NCBI GenBank assembly: GCA_963755825.1
Contig: CAVWLA010000001.1
Location: forward strand, 2,728,001 to 2,792,000
Length of the DNA stretch: 64,000 nt
Source of the DNA: DATBQN01 sp963755825
GTDB taxonomy: Bacteria > Acidobacteriota > Thermoanaerobaculia > Multivoradales > UBA5704
Direction: 5' to 3'
The notes beneath the pieces are model-generated. The model had not been told where the DNA came from and searched no databases. It saw only the letters and a list, made by a program, of their open reading frames with translations. The translations under genes were made by a program, and so were the position numbers. Below are positions 5,477 through 14,748 of this stretch, piece after piece; the stretch's first letter is position 1; every line of letters begins with the position of its first letter.

Positions 5477-7765
5477 ATGAAACTGGTTCTCGCCCACCCG
5501 CCGCTCGACGATCCCACTCTGCCGTACCACTCGACCGCCTATCTCGCCGGCCACCTCGTGCACAGCGGTTTCACCGATGTGGCGATCCGCGACGTCAACA
5601 TCGAGCTCGTCAACTGGACGTTCGAGCGCCGGGTCTTCGGCGAGCTCCAGGAGCAGGCGGCGCGGCGCCTGACGGAGCTCGAGCGCCGATCTTCCCTCGC
5701 CTTTGCCGAGCAGGACGAGTACCTCGGGCTCTGGCGCCGGCGCCCGGTCTCCTTCGAAGCGCTCGAAAGCGCGATCGCCGGCATGCGCGACCGCGAGACC
5801 TTCCTCCGCTTCCCCGAGTACGATCGCTGCAGGACGACGATCCTGGACTACATGGACCTGCTCGGAGCCCTCGGATACCCAGCAGGAATCGACAGCTTCC
5901 GCCAGGTCAGCCGCGGCCGCTTCTCGCAGTACAAGCTGGCGGATCTCTTCGACGAGGATCTCACCGCGAGGATCTGCCAGATCTTCGACCGCTTCCTCGA
6001 CGAGCGATTGGCAACGGACGGCGAGTTCTCGACCGCCGACTGCATCGGCATCAGCATCGTTTACGACCATCAGCTCTTTTACGCGCTGCACATGGCGCGC
6101 TGGGCGAAACGGCGCTGGCCCGAGAAGCAGCTCCTCCTCGGCGGGACTGCCATCAGCCAGCTCTACAAGTACATCCGCGACAAGCTGCTGATGAAGTCTT
6201 TCTTCGCGGTCTGCGACGGCATCGTCGTGGGCGAGGGGGAGACGGCGCTCTGCCAGCTCGCCGATTCCGGCGGCGTGGTGGCGCCCGGGATGCGGGTCAA
6301 CAATCTCATCTCCTACGATCGCAGGGCGGATCGTCTCTTCCTGCCTGATCACGTCCACTACGAGACGGTCTCCACCCTCGGACGGCCTCTCTTCCGCTAT
6401 CCCTGGGAGCTCTACCTCACGCCGGAGCGCGGCGTCAACTATTCGCCGACGCGGGGCTGCTATTGGAATCGCTGCACTTTCTGCGATTACGGGCTCAACT
6501 CGGCCAAGCCGACGTCGCCGTGGCGCGAGCGAAGGATCGACCAGGCGGTCGACGACCTGCGCGCGACGGTGGCGGAGACGGGTGCGCGGTTCGTCTATTT
6601 CGCCGTCGACGTGATGTCTCCCGCCTACCTCGAGCGGCTCTCCGACGCGATCATCGACGCCGGCCTCGACATCCGTTGGAGCGCCGAGCTGCGCATGGAG
6701 AAGGTCTTCTCGCACGAGCGCTGCATGAGGCTGGCGGCGAGCGGCTGCGTCTCGATCTCGTTCGGCATGGAATCTGGGAGCCAGCGCATCCTCGACCTCA
6801 TCGACAAAGGGACGCAAGTCGCATTCATGGGCGAGACGATGAAGAACTTCACCGCCGCGGGGATCGCCGTGCAGCTCATGGCGTTCTCCGATTTTCCGAC
6901 GGAGACCCAGAGCGAGAAAGAGGAGACCCACCGCTTCATCCGCGACAACGATCCATACTGGTCGACCGGGCGGCTGGGCACTTTCCTGCTCACCGGCACG
7001 GCGATCGTCGCCAAGGATCCGGGCCGCTTCGGCATCCGCCTCGTCGACAAAGAAGACGTCGACGTTCTGCGGGCGATCGCCTATGCGACGGATCGCAGCT
7101 CAGAGGACGGCGAGCCCAGGGCGATGCTCACCGAGGATCGCGACGCCTCCTTCGACTCTGCAGGGGGAGTTTTCCCTCAGCTGCTCAACCGCCCGTGGGC
7201 GGGCGGCACGGACAGTCTCCACAGCATGATCTATTACGATGCCCACGGGAGGTCGTTTTTCCGCGATCACACGAACTCACAAAGCGAGACGGGCGCGCTG
7301 CGGGCTGCGGACCTCCGCTCCTGCATGCTGTCGCTGCCTGGGGTCGTCAAGGGCTCGCCGTTCGACATCGAGAAGATCCTTGCCGAGCGCCGGGCCATGG
7401 AGGCGTTTCTGGGGCAATTGGCCCGCATCCCCCGCGAGCCGACCCATGGGGCTTTCCAAGAATGGGCATCGATCCGCACCAGGCTGACCGCTGACCCCGG
7501 CCGGTCGTACTGGGCCATGGCGGGCACCAAGTGCGTGCGCCTGAGCCCCTTCGTCTTCGAGCTGCTGTCCGCTCACGCCCATGCGGTCACCCTCGGCGAG
7601 CTCGTGGAGAAGGTCGAAGAGCCCCTGGCCAGCAGGCTTCTCACCTACTTCGAAAAGCTCGCCGAGCATGGCCTCGTCGAGCTGAGTCCGGCGAAGGCCG
7701 CGTGGCCGCTGGCCGCGGGAGCGAGCGGCCATCCGCTGGATGGGCCGTCGGCGACGGCCGGCTGA
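5477..7765 (+). CDS. B12-binding radical SAM enzyme of the RiPP cluster
   Basis: A 762-residue protein from the ATG at 5477 (GAGGG 8 nt upstream; MKLVLAHPPL is a typical B12-domain start; an upstream in-frame ATG at 5387 lies at the -35 box). Residues 1-300 form a cobalamin-binding-type domain (LLLGGTAIS, DGIVVGEGETAL). The radical SAM domain follows with C328, C333 and C336 in RGCYWNRCTFC, a CX4CX2C spacing one residue longer than the classic CX3CX2C, and later SFGMESGSQRILDLIDKG. The last 90 residues (around SPFVFELLSAHAHAVTLGELVEK) look like a winged-helix or peptide-recognition domain. Such enzymes methylate unreactive carbons or carry out other radical chemistry. Proximity to lanB, lanC and precursor genes suggests peptide modification, but substrate and reaction are inferred. 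Confidence 0.8.
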   Translation: MKLVLAHPPLDDPTLPYHSTAYLAGHLVHSGFTDVAIRDVNIELVNWTFERRVFGELQEQAARRLTELERRSSLAFAEQDEYLGLWRRRPVSFEALESAIAGMRDRETFLRFPEYDRCRTTILDYMDLLGALGYPAGIDSFRQVSRGRFSQYKLADLFDEDLTARICQIFDRFLDERLATDGEFSTADCIGISIVYDHQLFYALHMARWAKRRWPEKQLLLGGTAISQLYKYIRDKLLMKSFFAVCDGIVVGEGETALCQLADSGGVVAPGMRVNNLISYDRRADRLFLPDHVHYETVSTLGRPLFRYPWELYLTPERGVNYSPTRGCYWNRCTFCDYGLNSAKPTSPWRERRIDQAVDDLRATVAETGARFVYFAVDVMSPAYLERLSDAIIDAGLDIRWSAELRMEKVFSHERCMRLAASGCVSISFGMESGSQRILDLIDKGTQVAFMGETMKNFTAAGIAVQLMAFSDFPTETQSEKEETHRFIRDNDPYWSTGRLGTFLLTGTAIVAKDPGRFGIRLVDKEDVDVLRAIAYATDRSSEDGEPRAMLTEDRDASFDSAGGVFPQLLNRPWAGGTDSLHSMIYYDAHGRSFFRDHTNSQSETGALRAADLRSCMLSLPGVVKGSPFDIEKILAERRAMEAFLGQLARIPREPTHGAFQEWASIRTRLTADPGRSYWAMAGTKCVRLSPFVFELLSAHAHAVTLGELVEKVEEPLASRLLTYFEKLAEHGLVELSPAKAAWPLAAGASGHPLDGPSATAG

Positions 7766-7880
7766 GCGCTGCCCGCCTCGATCCAGTGAGCCTGGCGGTC
7801 AATCCCTTCCCTCCCCCGCCGCCCGGCAAGCCTCGCTGAGCGACCTCCCGCGGCGCGGCGGCGGCCTCTCCGACCCTCCG

Positions 7881-7910
7881 TTTGCGTCTCCCGCGCCCTT
7901 ATGCCACAAT
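7881..7910 (+). promoter_or_regulatory. Weak candidate promoter for polysaccharide locus
   Basis: TTTGCG (7881-7886), 18-nt spacer, CACAAT (7905-7910) lie in the 257-bp gap before the first gene of the polysaccharide locus, in its only AT-rich patch. Both boxes are poor matches. The rest of the gap (7766-8022) shows nothing clear. Confidence 0.25.
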
Positions 7911-8022
7911 AGTTTGCGTCATCCTGACATCCGACCTTCCGAGCTGTCGCCGACGTGCCCACCTTCAGGCCAGAAGTCTCCAGAGATCGTCTCCTCGGCG
8001 TGCGGGTCGGGCCGGTCCTGGC

Positions 8023-9153
8023 GTGAGGGCGGCCCCTCGAGTTGACCTCGTCTTCGTCTCGGCCGGCCTGGCGCTCGACGGCGGCGGGCGGGCGGCGGCG
8101 GGGCGGCTGCTGGCAGCGGCCTGCGGCGAGTACGCCGGAGCGCGGGGGATGGGGTTCGAGATGATGACCCTCGGCGCGGCTCCTCCCTTGGAGGTTCCCG
8201 GCGCCGCCGGCGCGCGGACCTTCGGCGCGCGCCACGGCGGGCTCGCCGCGGCGACCTGGAGGCGGCAGATGCGCTCGCGGCGCGCCGCCTTCGTCTTCGA
8301 CTTCCTGGGGCCGGCGCGGGTGCAGGCGCTGGTGCCGACGACATCGCGCGCGCCCTACCTGCTGCCGCTCTACGGGCTCGAGGTGTGGCGGCGGCTCTCC
8401 TGGACCCGGCGGCGGGCGCTCGCCCTCGCCACGGTCCTCGTCTCGATCTCGGAATACACCATGCGCCGCGCTCGCCAGCTCAATCCCGGACTGCCCGCGG
8501 CGGAGATCGTGCCGCTCGCGCTCGAGGAGCGGCCCGCGGCGGGAGCGATCGACGAGGCGCTCCTCGCCCGCGCCGGCCGCGGCTTCCTCCTCGCCGTCGG
8601 ACGGCTGGCGGCGGGCGAGCGCTACAAGGGGCACGACGAGCTGCTGGCGGCGATGCCGCGGCTCCTCGCCGCGCACCCCGAGGCCCGCCTGGTGATCGCC
8701 GGCGAGGGCGACGACCGGCCGCGGCTGACCGCGGCGGCCGCGGGCCTCGGCGACCGCGTCCTCTTCGCCGGCTTCGTCAGCGAGGCGACGCTCGCCGAGC
8801 TCTACCGCCGGGCGGCCGCCTTCGCGCTGCCCAGCCGCGGCGAGGGCTTCGGGCTCGTCTACCTGGAGGCGATGCGCGCCGGGCTCCCCGCGGTCGCCGC
8901 GCGCGGCAGCGCCGCCGAGGAGGTGATCGCCGATGGCTCGACCGGCCTGCTCGTCGATCCGTCCTCGGCGGACGAGCTCGCCGGCGCTCTCGCCCGGCTG
9001 CTCGACGGCGCCGGCCGGCCGGGCTCGCTGGCGGCGCGCCTCGGCGCGGCGGGCGAGCGGGACTGGCGCCAGCGGTTCTCGGCCGAGCGCTACCGCGCGC
9101 GCCTGACGCCGCTCCTCGACCGGCTGACGGGGAGGGACGATGTGCGGCATTAA
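8023..9153 (+). CDS. Glycosyltransferase, GT4/GT-B
   Basis: A 376-residue GT-B enzyme. The GTG at 8023 is chosen because the family-like N-terminus (VDLVFVSAGLALDGGG) begins directly after it; sequence upstream to an ATG at 7882 has no family character. The nucleotide-sugar site is visible as EGFGLVYLE (E-x7-E) followed by AMRAGLPAVAARGSAAEEVI. First gene of the polysaccharide locus; it overlaps the next gene by 14 nt. No clear ribosome binding site precedes the GTG. Sugar donor and acceptor cannot be told. Confidence 0.8.
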   Translation: MRAAPRVDLVFVSAGLALDGGGRAAAGRLLAAACGEYAGARGMGFEMMTLGAAPPLEVPGAAGARTFGARHGGLAAATWRRQMRSRRAAFVFDFLGPARVQALVPTTSRAPYLLPLYGLEVWRRLSWTRRRALALATVLVSISEYTMRRARQLNPGLPAAEIVPLALEERPAAGAIDEALLARAGRGFLLAVGRLAAGERYKGHDELLAAMPRLLAAHPEARLVIAGEGDDRPRLTAAAAGLGDRVLFAGFVSEATLAELYRRAAAFALPSRGEGFGLVYLEAMRAGLPAVAARGSAAEEVIADGSTGLLVDPSSADELAGALARLLDGAGRPGSLAARLGAAGERDWRQRFSAERYRARLTPLLDRLTGRDDVRH

Positions 9154-10990
9154 CGGCATCCTCCGCCTGCGCCCGGCGGCGCCGCCGATCGAGCCGGCGG
9201 AGCTGCTGCGGACGCGCGACGCCATGGCTCTGCGCGGCCCCGACGGCGAGGGCGCTTACTTCTCGCCGGACGGCCGGATCGCTCTCGGGCACCGGCGGCT
9301 CGCCATCCTCGATCCCAGCCCGGCCGGCGCGCAGCCGATGGCCTCCGCCGACGGCCGCTACCGGATCGTCTTGAACGGCGAGATCTACAACTTCCGCGCC
9401 CTGCGCGCGACGCTCCCCGGCTACGCCTGGCGGACGGAGAGCGACACCGAGGTGCTCCTCGCGCTCTACGCCCGCTTCGGCTCGGACATCCTGCCGCGCC
9501 TGCGCGGCATGTTCGCGCTGGCGATCTGGGACGAGAGCGAGAAGCGGCTCTTCCTCGCCCGCGACCCGCTGGGGATCAAGCCGCTCTACTACACCGTCAG
9601 CGCCGATGGCGGCACGCTGCGCTTCGCCTCGCAGGTGAAGGCGCTCGAGGCCGGCGGCGCCGTGCCGCTCGACGTCGATCTCGCCGGCCTCGCCGGCTTC
9701 CTCCTCTGGGGATCGGTGCCCGAGCCGGCGACGATCCGCAGCGCCGTCCGCGCCCTTCCCGCCGGCTGCTACCTCACCGCCGGCGAGGGAAGCCTCGCCG
9801 AGCCTGTCGCATACGCCGCGCTCAACCCTGCGCGCGGTGATGGAAATGGCCGAGATGGCGGCATCGCGGCCGGGACGGCAGCGGCGGCCGAGGCCGACCT
9901 CGGCGCCGCGCTCGCCGAGTCGGTCCGCGATCACCTGGTGTCGGACGTCCCGGTCGCCGTTTTCCTCTCGGCGGGGCTCGACTCGGGCCTCCTCCTGGCG
10001 CTCGCCCGCCGCGCCGATCCCGCCGCCGCGCCGCCGCTCGCCTTCACGCTCTCCTTCGACGCCTTCGCCGGCACGCCGCGCGACGAGGCGCCGCTCGCCG
10101 CCGAGGTGGCGCGCCGGCTGGGAGCCCGCCACGTCGTTCGCCGGGTGGGCCGCGACGACTTCCGCGCCCTCTTCGGCGGCGCCGTCGCGGCGATGGACCA
10201 GCCGTCGATCGACGGCTTCAACACCTTCGTCGTCGCCCGCGCGGCGCACGAGGCGGGGATCAAGGTGGCCCTCTCCGGCCTCGGCGGCGACGAGCTGATG
10301 GGGAGCTACCCCTCGTTCGCCGACGTGCCGCGCGGCGCCCTCGCCGCGCGCTGGGGCGCCCAGCTGCCCGGCGCCGCCGCGCTCTGGCCGCGCCTCGCCC
10401 GCCGCGCGGCACCCGGCCGCCCCAAGCTGCAGGGGCTGCTGCGCCACGGCACGACGCTCGCCGGCGCCTACTTCCTCCGCCGCGGGCTCTTCCTCCCCGA
10501 GGAGCTGCCGGCGCTCCTCGGCGCCGAGCGGGCGGCGGCGGCGCTCGCCGCCTACGACCCGGTGGCGGACGCCGGCCGCGCGCTGCCCAGCGGCGCGGCG
10601 AGCGATCCATGGCTCGCCGTGCAGGCCCTGGAGACCGCGCGCTACATGCGCAACCAGCTCCTGAGGGACGCCGACTGGGCCGCCATGGCGAGCTCTCTCG
10701 AGCTCCGCGTACCGCTCGCCGACGCCCGGCTTACCGCCGCCTTCACCGCCGAGGGCTTCGCGACGGCGCGGCGGCTGGGCAAGGCCGGGCTGGTGCGGCA
10801 GGCGGCCCCCGAGCTGCCGGAGGCGCTCTTCCATCGACCGAAATCCGGCTTCTACATGCCGGTCACCGAGTGGCTCGAGGAACCCGACGCCGGAGAGACC
10901 GCCGGTGCCGCGATGGGCTGCCGCTCGCGGCGGCTCGCCCGGCGGGTGCTGGCGGAATTCGGCATCGAGCTGGCGCCGGCGGCGGCTTGA
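9140..10990 (+). CDS. asnB: Asparagine synthetase B-like amidotransferase
   Basis: A 616-residue class II glutamine amidotransferase. It starts MCGINGI, placing the catalytic Cys at position 2 after removal of Met; RGPDGEG and NGEIYNF are the glutaminase motifs. The synthetase half has the ATP-pyrophosphatase loop as SAGLDSG (usually SGGLDS). Good ribosome binding site (GGGGAGGG). Homologues occur in many capsule and exopolysaccharide loci, where they probably amidate a sugar acid rather than make free asparagine; the location between two glycan genes supports that reading. A lasso-peptide cyclase role was considered and rejected because the glutaminase half is intact and no lasso genes are present. 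Confidence 0.88.
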   Translation: MCGINGILRLRPAAPPIEPAELLRTRDAMALRGPDGEGAYFSPDGRIALGHRRLAILDPSPAGAQPMASADGRYRIVLNGEIYNFRALRATLPGYAWRTESDTEVLLALYARFGSDILPRLRGMFALAIWDESEKRLFLARDPLGIKPLYYTVSADGGTLRFASQVKALEAGGAVPLDVDLAGLAGFLLWGSVPEPATIRSAVRALPAGCYLTAGEGSLAEPVAYAALNPARGDGNGRDGGIAAGTAAAAEADLGAALAESVRDHLVSDVPVAVFLSAGLDSGLLLALARRADPAAAPPLAFTLSFDAFAGTPRDEAPLAAEVARRLGARHVVRRVGRDDFRALFGGAVAAMDQPSIDGFNTFVVARAAHEAGIKVALSGLGGDELMGSYPSFADVPRGALAARWGAQLPGAAALWPRLARRAAPGRPKLQGLLRHGTTLAGAYFLRRGLFLPEELPALLGAERAAAALAAYDPVADAGRALPSGAASDPWLAVQALETARYMRNQLLRDADWAAMASSLELRVPLADARLTAAFTAEGFATARRLGKAGLVRQAAPELPEALFHRPKSGFYMPVTEWLEEPDAGETAGAAMGCRSRRLARRVLAEFGIELAPAAA

Positions 10991-12390
10991 CGACACCCGA
11001 GCCGATCGCCGTGGAGCCGCTGGAGCTCGCACCGGCCGTGCCAGAAGCCGTCCTCGCGCCGGTGGCCGTCGAGGCCACGGCGCCGGTTCCCGCCGCGGTC
11101 CCCGAGCCGCCCGGCCGTCGCGGCGCTCTCCTCGCCCGCGCCCGCACCTGGACCGGCATCCTCTCGGCCTATTTCTCCGCCCAGACGGCGACCCAGCTCG
11201 CCGGCATGGTCGCCGGGCTCCTCCTCACCCGCACCATGCCGGTGCGCGAGTTCGCGCTCTACACCCTCGCCTCGTCGGTCATCTCCTTCTTCATCTTCGC
11301 CTCCGACCTGGGGAGCACCTCGTCGCTGGTCTTCTTCCGCCATCGCACTCTGCGCGACGGCGGCGAGTTCGGCGACTACCTGGCGGCCGTCCTCTCGCTG
11401 CGCCGCACGGCGTTCCTCGTCGGCGCCGCGGCGGTGCTCCTCGCCTTCCCTCTGACCGCCGCGGCCAAGGGCTTCGCGCACTTGGACATCGGGCTCGCCA
11501 CCGCCGGCATCGTCGTCGGCGCCTGGTTCCAGATCACCGCCTCGGTGCGCGTCCTGGCGCTGCGGCTCAACGATCGCTACGGCCAGTCCTACCGCGCCGA
11601 GATGGCGGGCGGCGCGCTCCGCCTCGCCGCCGCCCTGGCGATGATCGGCGCCGCCCTGCTGCGCGCCTGGATCGCGGTCGCCGCCGCCGCCGCCGCCGCC
11701 GCCATCGTCGCCCGCGTCGCCCGCGACCGCGCGCCGCGGCCCGCCGCGGCCGACCTCTCCTCCCACCGCCGCCAGGTGCTCCGCTACCTCCTCCCCAGCC
11801 TCCCCTCGGCGCTCTATTTCTCGCTCCAGGGGCCGCTCGTCGTCTGGCTGTCGGCGACCTTCGGCTCGACCCGCAACCTGGCGGAGGTCGGCGCGCTCGG
11901 CCGGCTCGGCCTCATCGTCAGCATGTTCTCGGGGCTCACCGGCATCGTCTTCCTGCCGCGCATGGCGCGGATCACCGACGAGCGCGTCTTCCTGCGCCGC
12001 TACCTGCAGTTCGGCGCCCTCCTGGCGGCCCTCGCCGCCTGCCTCTTCCTCGCCGCGCTCGCCGCCCCCGGCCTCTTCCTCTTCATCCTCGGGCCGCACT
12101 ACTCCGCGCTCCATCGCGAGCTGCTCCTCGTCGTCGCCGGCTCCGGGCTCACCCTCATCACCGGCTACAGCGTCGGCGTCAACCTGTCGCGCTCGTGGAA
12201 CCGGTGGGAGACCCTGGCGGTCGGCGTGCTCATCGTGGCGCAGGCGATCCTCGCCGCCGTCCTGCCGCTCGGCACCACGGCGGGCGTGCTGTGGTTCAAC
12301 CTGCTGTCGACCGCCGTCGGCATCGCCCTGCAGCTCGCCATCACCACCGCCGGCTTCCTGCGCCCCAGCTGGGTGCGGTGGATGGCATGA
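10987..12390 (+). CDS. Wzx-like polysaccharide flippase
   Basis: A 467-residue membrane protein of the MATE/MVF polysaccharide exporter type, with about 12 hydrophobic segments after a 60-residue Pro/Ala-rich N-terminal extension. SAYFSAQTATQLAGMVAGLL followed by TRTMPVREFALYTLASS is typical for the first two helices. Translation probably starts at the TTG overlapping the asnB stop (TTGA); a GTG at 11011 is an alternative. The role is to flip lipid-linked oligosaccharide across the inner membrane. The next gene overlaps by 4 nt (ATGA). Confidence 0.82.
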   Translation: MTTPEPIAVEPLELAPAVPEAVLAPVAVEATAPVPAAVPEPPGRRGALLARARTWTGILSAYFSAQTATQLAGMVAGLLLTRTMPVREFALYTLASSVISFFIFASDLGSTSSLVFFRHRTLRDGGEFGDYLAAVLSLRRTAFLVGAAAVLLAFPLTAAAKGFAHLDIGLATAGIVVGAWFQITASVRVLALRLNDRYGQSYRAEMAGGALRLAAALAMIGAALLRAWIAVAAAAAAAAIVARVARDRAPRPAAADLSSHRRQVLRYLLPSLPSALYFSLQGPLVVWLSATFGSTRNLAEVGALGRLGLIVSMFSGLTGIVFLPRMARITDERVFLRRYLQFGALLAALAACLFLAALAAPGLFLFILGPHYSALHRELLLVVAGSGLTLITGYSVGVNLSRSWNRWETLAVGVLIVAQAILAAVLPLGTTAGVLWFNLLSTAVGIALQLAITTAGFLRPSWVRWMA

Positions 12391-13514
12391 GCGCGGCGCT
12401 GCGCAGCGCGCCGATCGTGGTGCGGACGCCCGCGCCGGCCGTCCGACCGCCCGCGGCGCTCCGCGTCTGCCACGTCTCGCCCACCTACTTCGCGGCGGAA
12501 TCGTTCGTCGGCGGCGGCGAGCGCTTCGCCGAGGAGCTCGCCCTCGCGATGTCGCGGCGCGCCGAGGTCAAGCTGGTGAGCTTCGGCCCCCGCGCTCTGC
12601 GCGAGCGGCGCTCGCCGAGCTACGAGCGGGTGATCCTCAAGAGCTGGACGCGCCGGCGGATGACCCCCTTCTCGCCCCGCCTCTTCGCCGAGCTCGCCGG
12701 CGCCGACGTCGTCCACTGCCACCAGTACTTCGTCCTGCCGACCTTCCTCGCCGCCTGGGCCGGACACCGGCGCGGCAGCAAGGTCTTCGTCTCCGACCTG
12801 GGCGGCGGCGCCTGGACGCCGGGATATCAGATCGACCAGTCGCGCTGGATCACCGCCCACCTGCCGATCTCCCGCTACGCCGCCAGCCCGCTCCCCGGCC
12901 GCCGCCGCCCGAGCCACGTCATCTACGGCGGCGTCGACCTCGACCGCTATCCCATGCGCACCGCCGCGGCCCACGACGGCTCGGTGGTCTTCCTCGGCCG
13001 CATCCTGCCGCACAAGGGGATCCATGTCCTCATCGAGGCGCTGCCGGAGGGCGTTCCCCTCCACGTGCTGGGCCCGGCGCCCGACGCCGGCTACCTGGCG
13101 CGCCTGCACGCCCTCGCCGCCGGCAAACGGGTCCGCTTCGCGCATGGCCTCGCCGATGCCGAGATCCGGGGCTTCCTGACGCGGGCGATGGCCCTCGTCC
13201 ATCCGACCCCGGTCGACGCCGCGGGCTCCGCCGGCGCCAACGAGCTCCTCGGCCTGGCGCCCATCGAGGCGATGGCCTGCGGCTGCCCGGTGATCGCCTC
13301 GGCGGTCGCCTCGCTGCCGGAGATCGTCACCGACGGCGTCGACGGCCTCCTGGTGCCGCCCAACGATCCGCCGGCGATCGCCGGCGCCATCCTCCGCCTG
13401 CGCGCCGACGGCGGGCTCTGGCGACGCCTGTCGCTCGCCGCGCGGCGGACGGTCGAGGCGAGGTTCACCTGGGATGCCGTCGTCGCGAGGTGCCTCGAGG
13501 CCTATGCCGGCTGA
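12387..13514 (+). CDS. Glycosyltransferase, GT4
   Basis: A 375-residue GT-B enzyme. N-terminal half starts CHVSPTYFAAESFVGGGERF, a glycine loop of acceptor-binding type; donor site ELLGLAPIE (E-x7-E) then AMACGCPVIASAVASLPEIV. Start ATG overlaps the flippase stop, so translation is likely coupled. Adds one sugar to the lipid-linked repeat unit at the cytosolic face; specificity unknown. Confidence 0.82.
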   Translation: MSAALRSAPIVVRTPAPAVRPPAALRVCHVSPTYFAAESFVGGGERFAEELALAMSRRAEVKLVSFGPRALRERRSPSYERVILKSWTRRRMTPFSPRLFAELAGADVVHCHQYFVLPTFLAAWAGHRRGSKVFVSDLGGGAWTPGYQIDQSRWITAHLPISRYAASPLPGRRRPSHVIYGGVDLDRYPMRTAAAHDGSVVFLGRILPHKGIHVLIEALPEGVPLHVLGPAPDAGYLARLHALAAGKRVRFAHGLADAEIRGFLTRAMALVHPTPVDAAGSAGANELLGLAPIEAMACGCPVIASAVASLPEIVTDGVDGLLVPPNDPPAIAGAILRLRADGGLWRRLSLAARRTVEARFTWDAVVARCLEAYAG

Positions 13515-14748
13515 GCGCGCGGCGGGCGAGGCGCGGCAGCCGGCGCGCATCCTCATGGTGATCCACACGCCGTGGACGCGAAACCTCGGCGGCCCGCGCG
13601 TGCAGCTCGAGCTCGCCGACGAGCTGCGCGAGCTCGGCCACGTGGTGGAGAAGTTCAGCTACGAGGACGCCTTCCCGCCGGCGCCGCCGCGCGCCGCCCG
13701 CCGCGGCCGCCCGAGCCGCCTGGCGACGCTCGCCGGCTACCTGCGGAGCAACCGCAGCTTCGCCGCACGCGCCGCCGGCTTCGTGCGCGCCAACGCGCGG
13801 CGCTTCGACATCGTCGACGCCAACCAGACCGACCTGCCGTTCGCCAAGGCCCGGCTCGGCTTCGGCGGCCTGCTGGTCGCCCGCTCGGTGGGCCTGATCC
13901 CCGCCTACGAGCGCTTCGAGCGCCTCGCCGCGGCGCGCTGGCCGGAGCCGCTCTCGCTGCGCCAGGGGGTCCACGCCGCCCTCACCTGGCCGGCGCGTCG
14001 GCGGCGGCGGCGCGACGTCGAGCGGAGCTTCCGCGCCGCCGACCTGATCAACGTCTCCAACCAGGACGACCTCGCTGCCGTGCGCGACACCATGGGCCAC
14101 GGCGACAAGGTCGTGATGTTCCCCTTCGGCATGTCGGCGGCGCGGCGCCTGGCCTTCTGCCGCTGTCAGGGCTCTCCGGCGGCGCGCCTCGCCGCCGGCC
14201 GGGTGGCCTTCATCGGCACCTGGAACAGCCGCAAGGGGGCCAAGGACTGGCCGGCGATCATCGCCGCCGTGCTCCGCCGCCGGCCCGGCACCCGCTTCCT
14301 CTTCCTCGGCACCGGGATCGCGGCGGAACAGGTGCTCCGCGACGTGCCGCTCGACCTCCGCGCGGCGATCGAGGTGGTGCCCTCCTACGACAGCGACGAG
14401 CTGCCGGCGCTCCTCGCCGGCGCCACCGTCGGCGCCTTTCCCGGCTACCTCGAGGGCTTCGGCTTCGCCGTGCTCGAGACGCTCGCCGCCGGCCTCCCCA
14501 CCGTCGCCTACGAGGCGCCGGGGCCGCGTGACATCCTGGGCGTCCTCCCCTCGCCGGAGATGGTCCCCGCCGGCGACGTCGAGGCGTTCGCGGCGCGCCT
14601 CGCCGCCCTTCTCGACCTGCCGGCGGAGAGCTACGGCCTCCGCGCCGCGGAGGCGGCGGCCGCCGCGGCGCGCTTCGACTGGCGCGCCATCGCCCTCGCC
14701 ACCCGCGAGGTCTACCGCGAGCGCTGGGAGAGGCTCGCCGCGCCATGA
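13504..14748 (+). CDS. Glycosyltransferase, GT4-like
   Basis: A 414-residue GT-B enzyme. ATG at 13504 lies inside the end of the preceding gene (11-nt overlap) and gives a short tail before the family start ILMVIHTPWTRNLGGPRVQ. Donor motif EGFGFAVLE followed by TLAAGLPTVAYEAPGPRDIL. A patch FCRCQGSP in the middle is unusual. Overlaps the methyltransferase start by 4 nt. Confidence 0.8.
   Translation: MPAERAAGEARQPARILMVIHTPWTRNLGGPRVQLELADELRELGHVVEKFSYEDAFPPAPPRAARRGRPSRLATLAGYLRSNRSFAARAAGFVRANARRFDIVDANQTDLPFAKARLGFGGLLVARSVGLIPAYERFERLAAARWPEPLSLRQGVHAALTWPARRRRRRDVERSFRAADLINVSNQDDLAAVRDTMGHGDKVVMFPFGMSAARRLAFCRCQGSPAARLAAGRVAFIGTWNSRKGAKDWPAIIAAVLRRRPGTRFLFLGTGIAAEQVLRDVPLDLRAAIEVVPSYDSDELPALLAGATVGAFPGYLEGFGFAVLETLAAGLPTVAYEAPGPRDILGVLPSPEMVPAGDVEAFAARLAALLDLPAESYGLRAAEAAAAAARFDWRAIALATREVYRERWERLAAP

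Noticed and set aside
4868..6931. Long open frame on the minus strand opposite the radical SAM gene and lanC
   Set aside because: It arises from high-GC codon structure opposite real genes, has no domain character and overlaps two well-supported genes. Many similar antisense frames (for example 8777-11032 and 18482-21025) were dismissed for the same reason.
9140..10990. AsnB as lasso-peptide macrolactam synthetase near the RiPP cluster
   Set aside because: The glutaminase half with Cys2 is complete and the gene is embedded in glycosyltransferase genes; no lasso precursor or B-protein is present.
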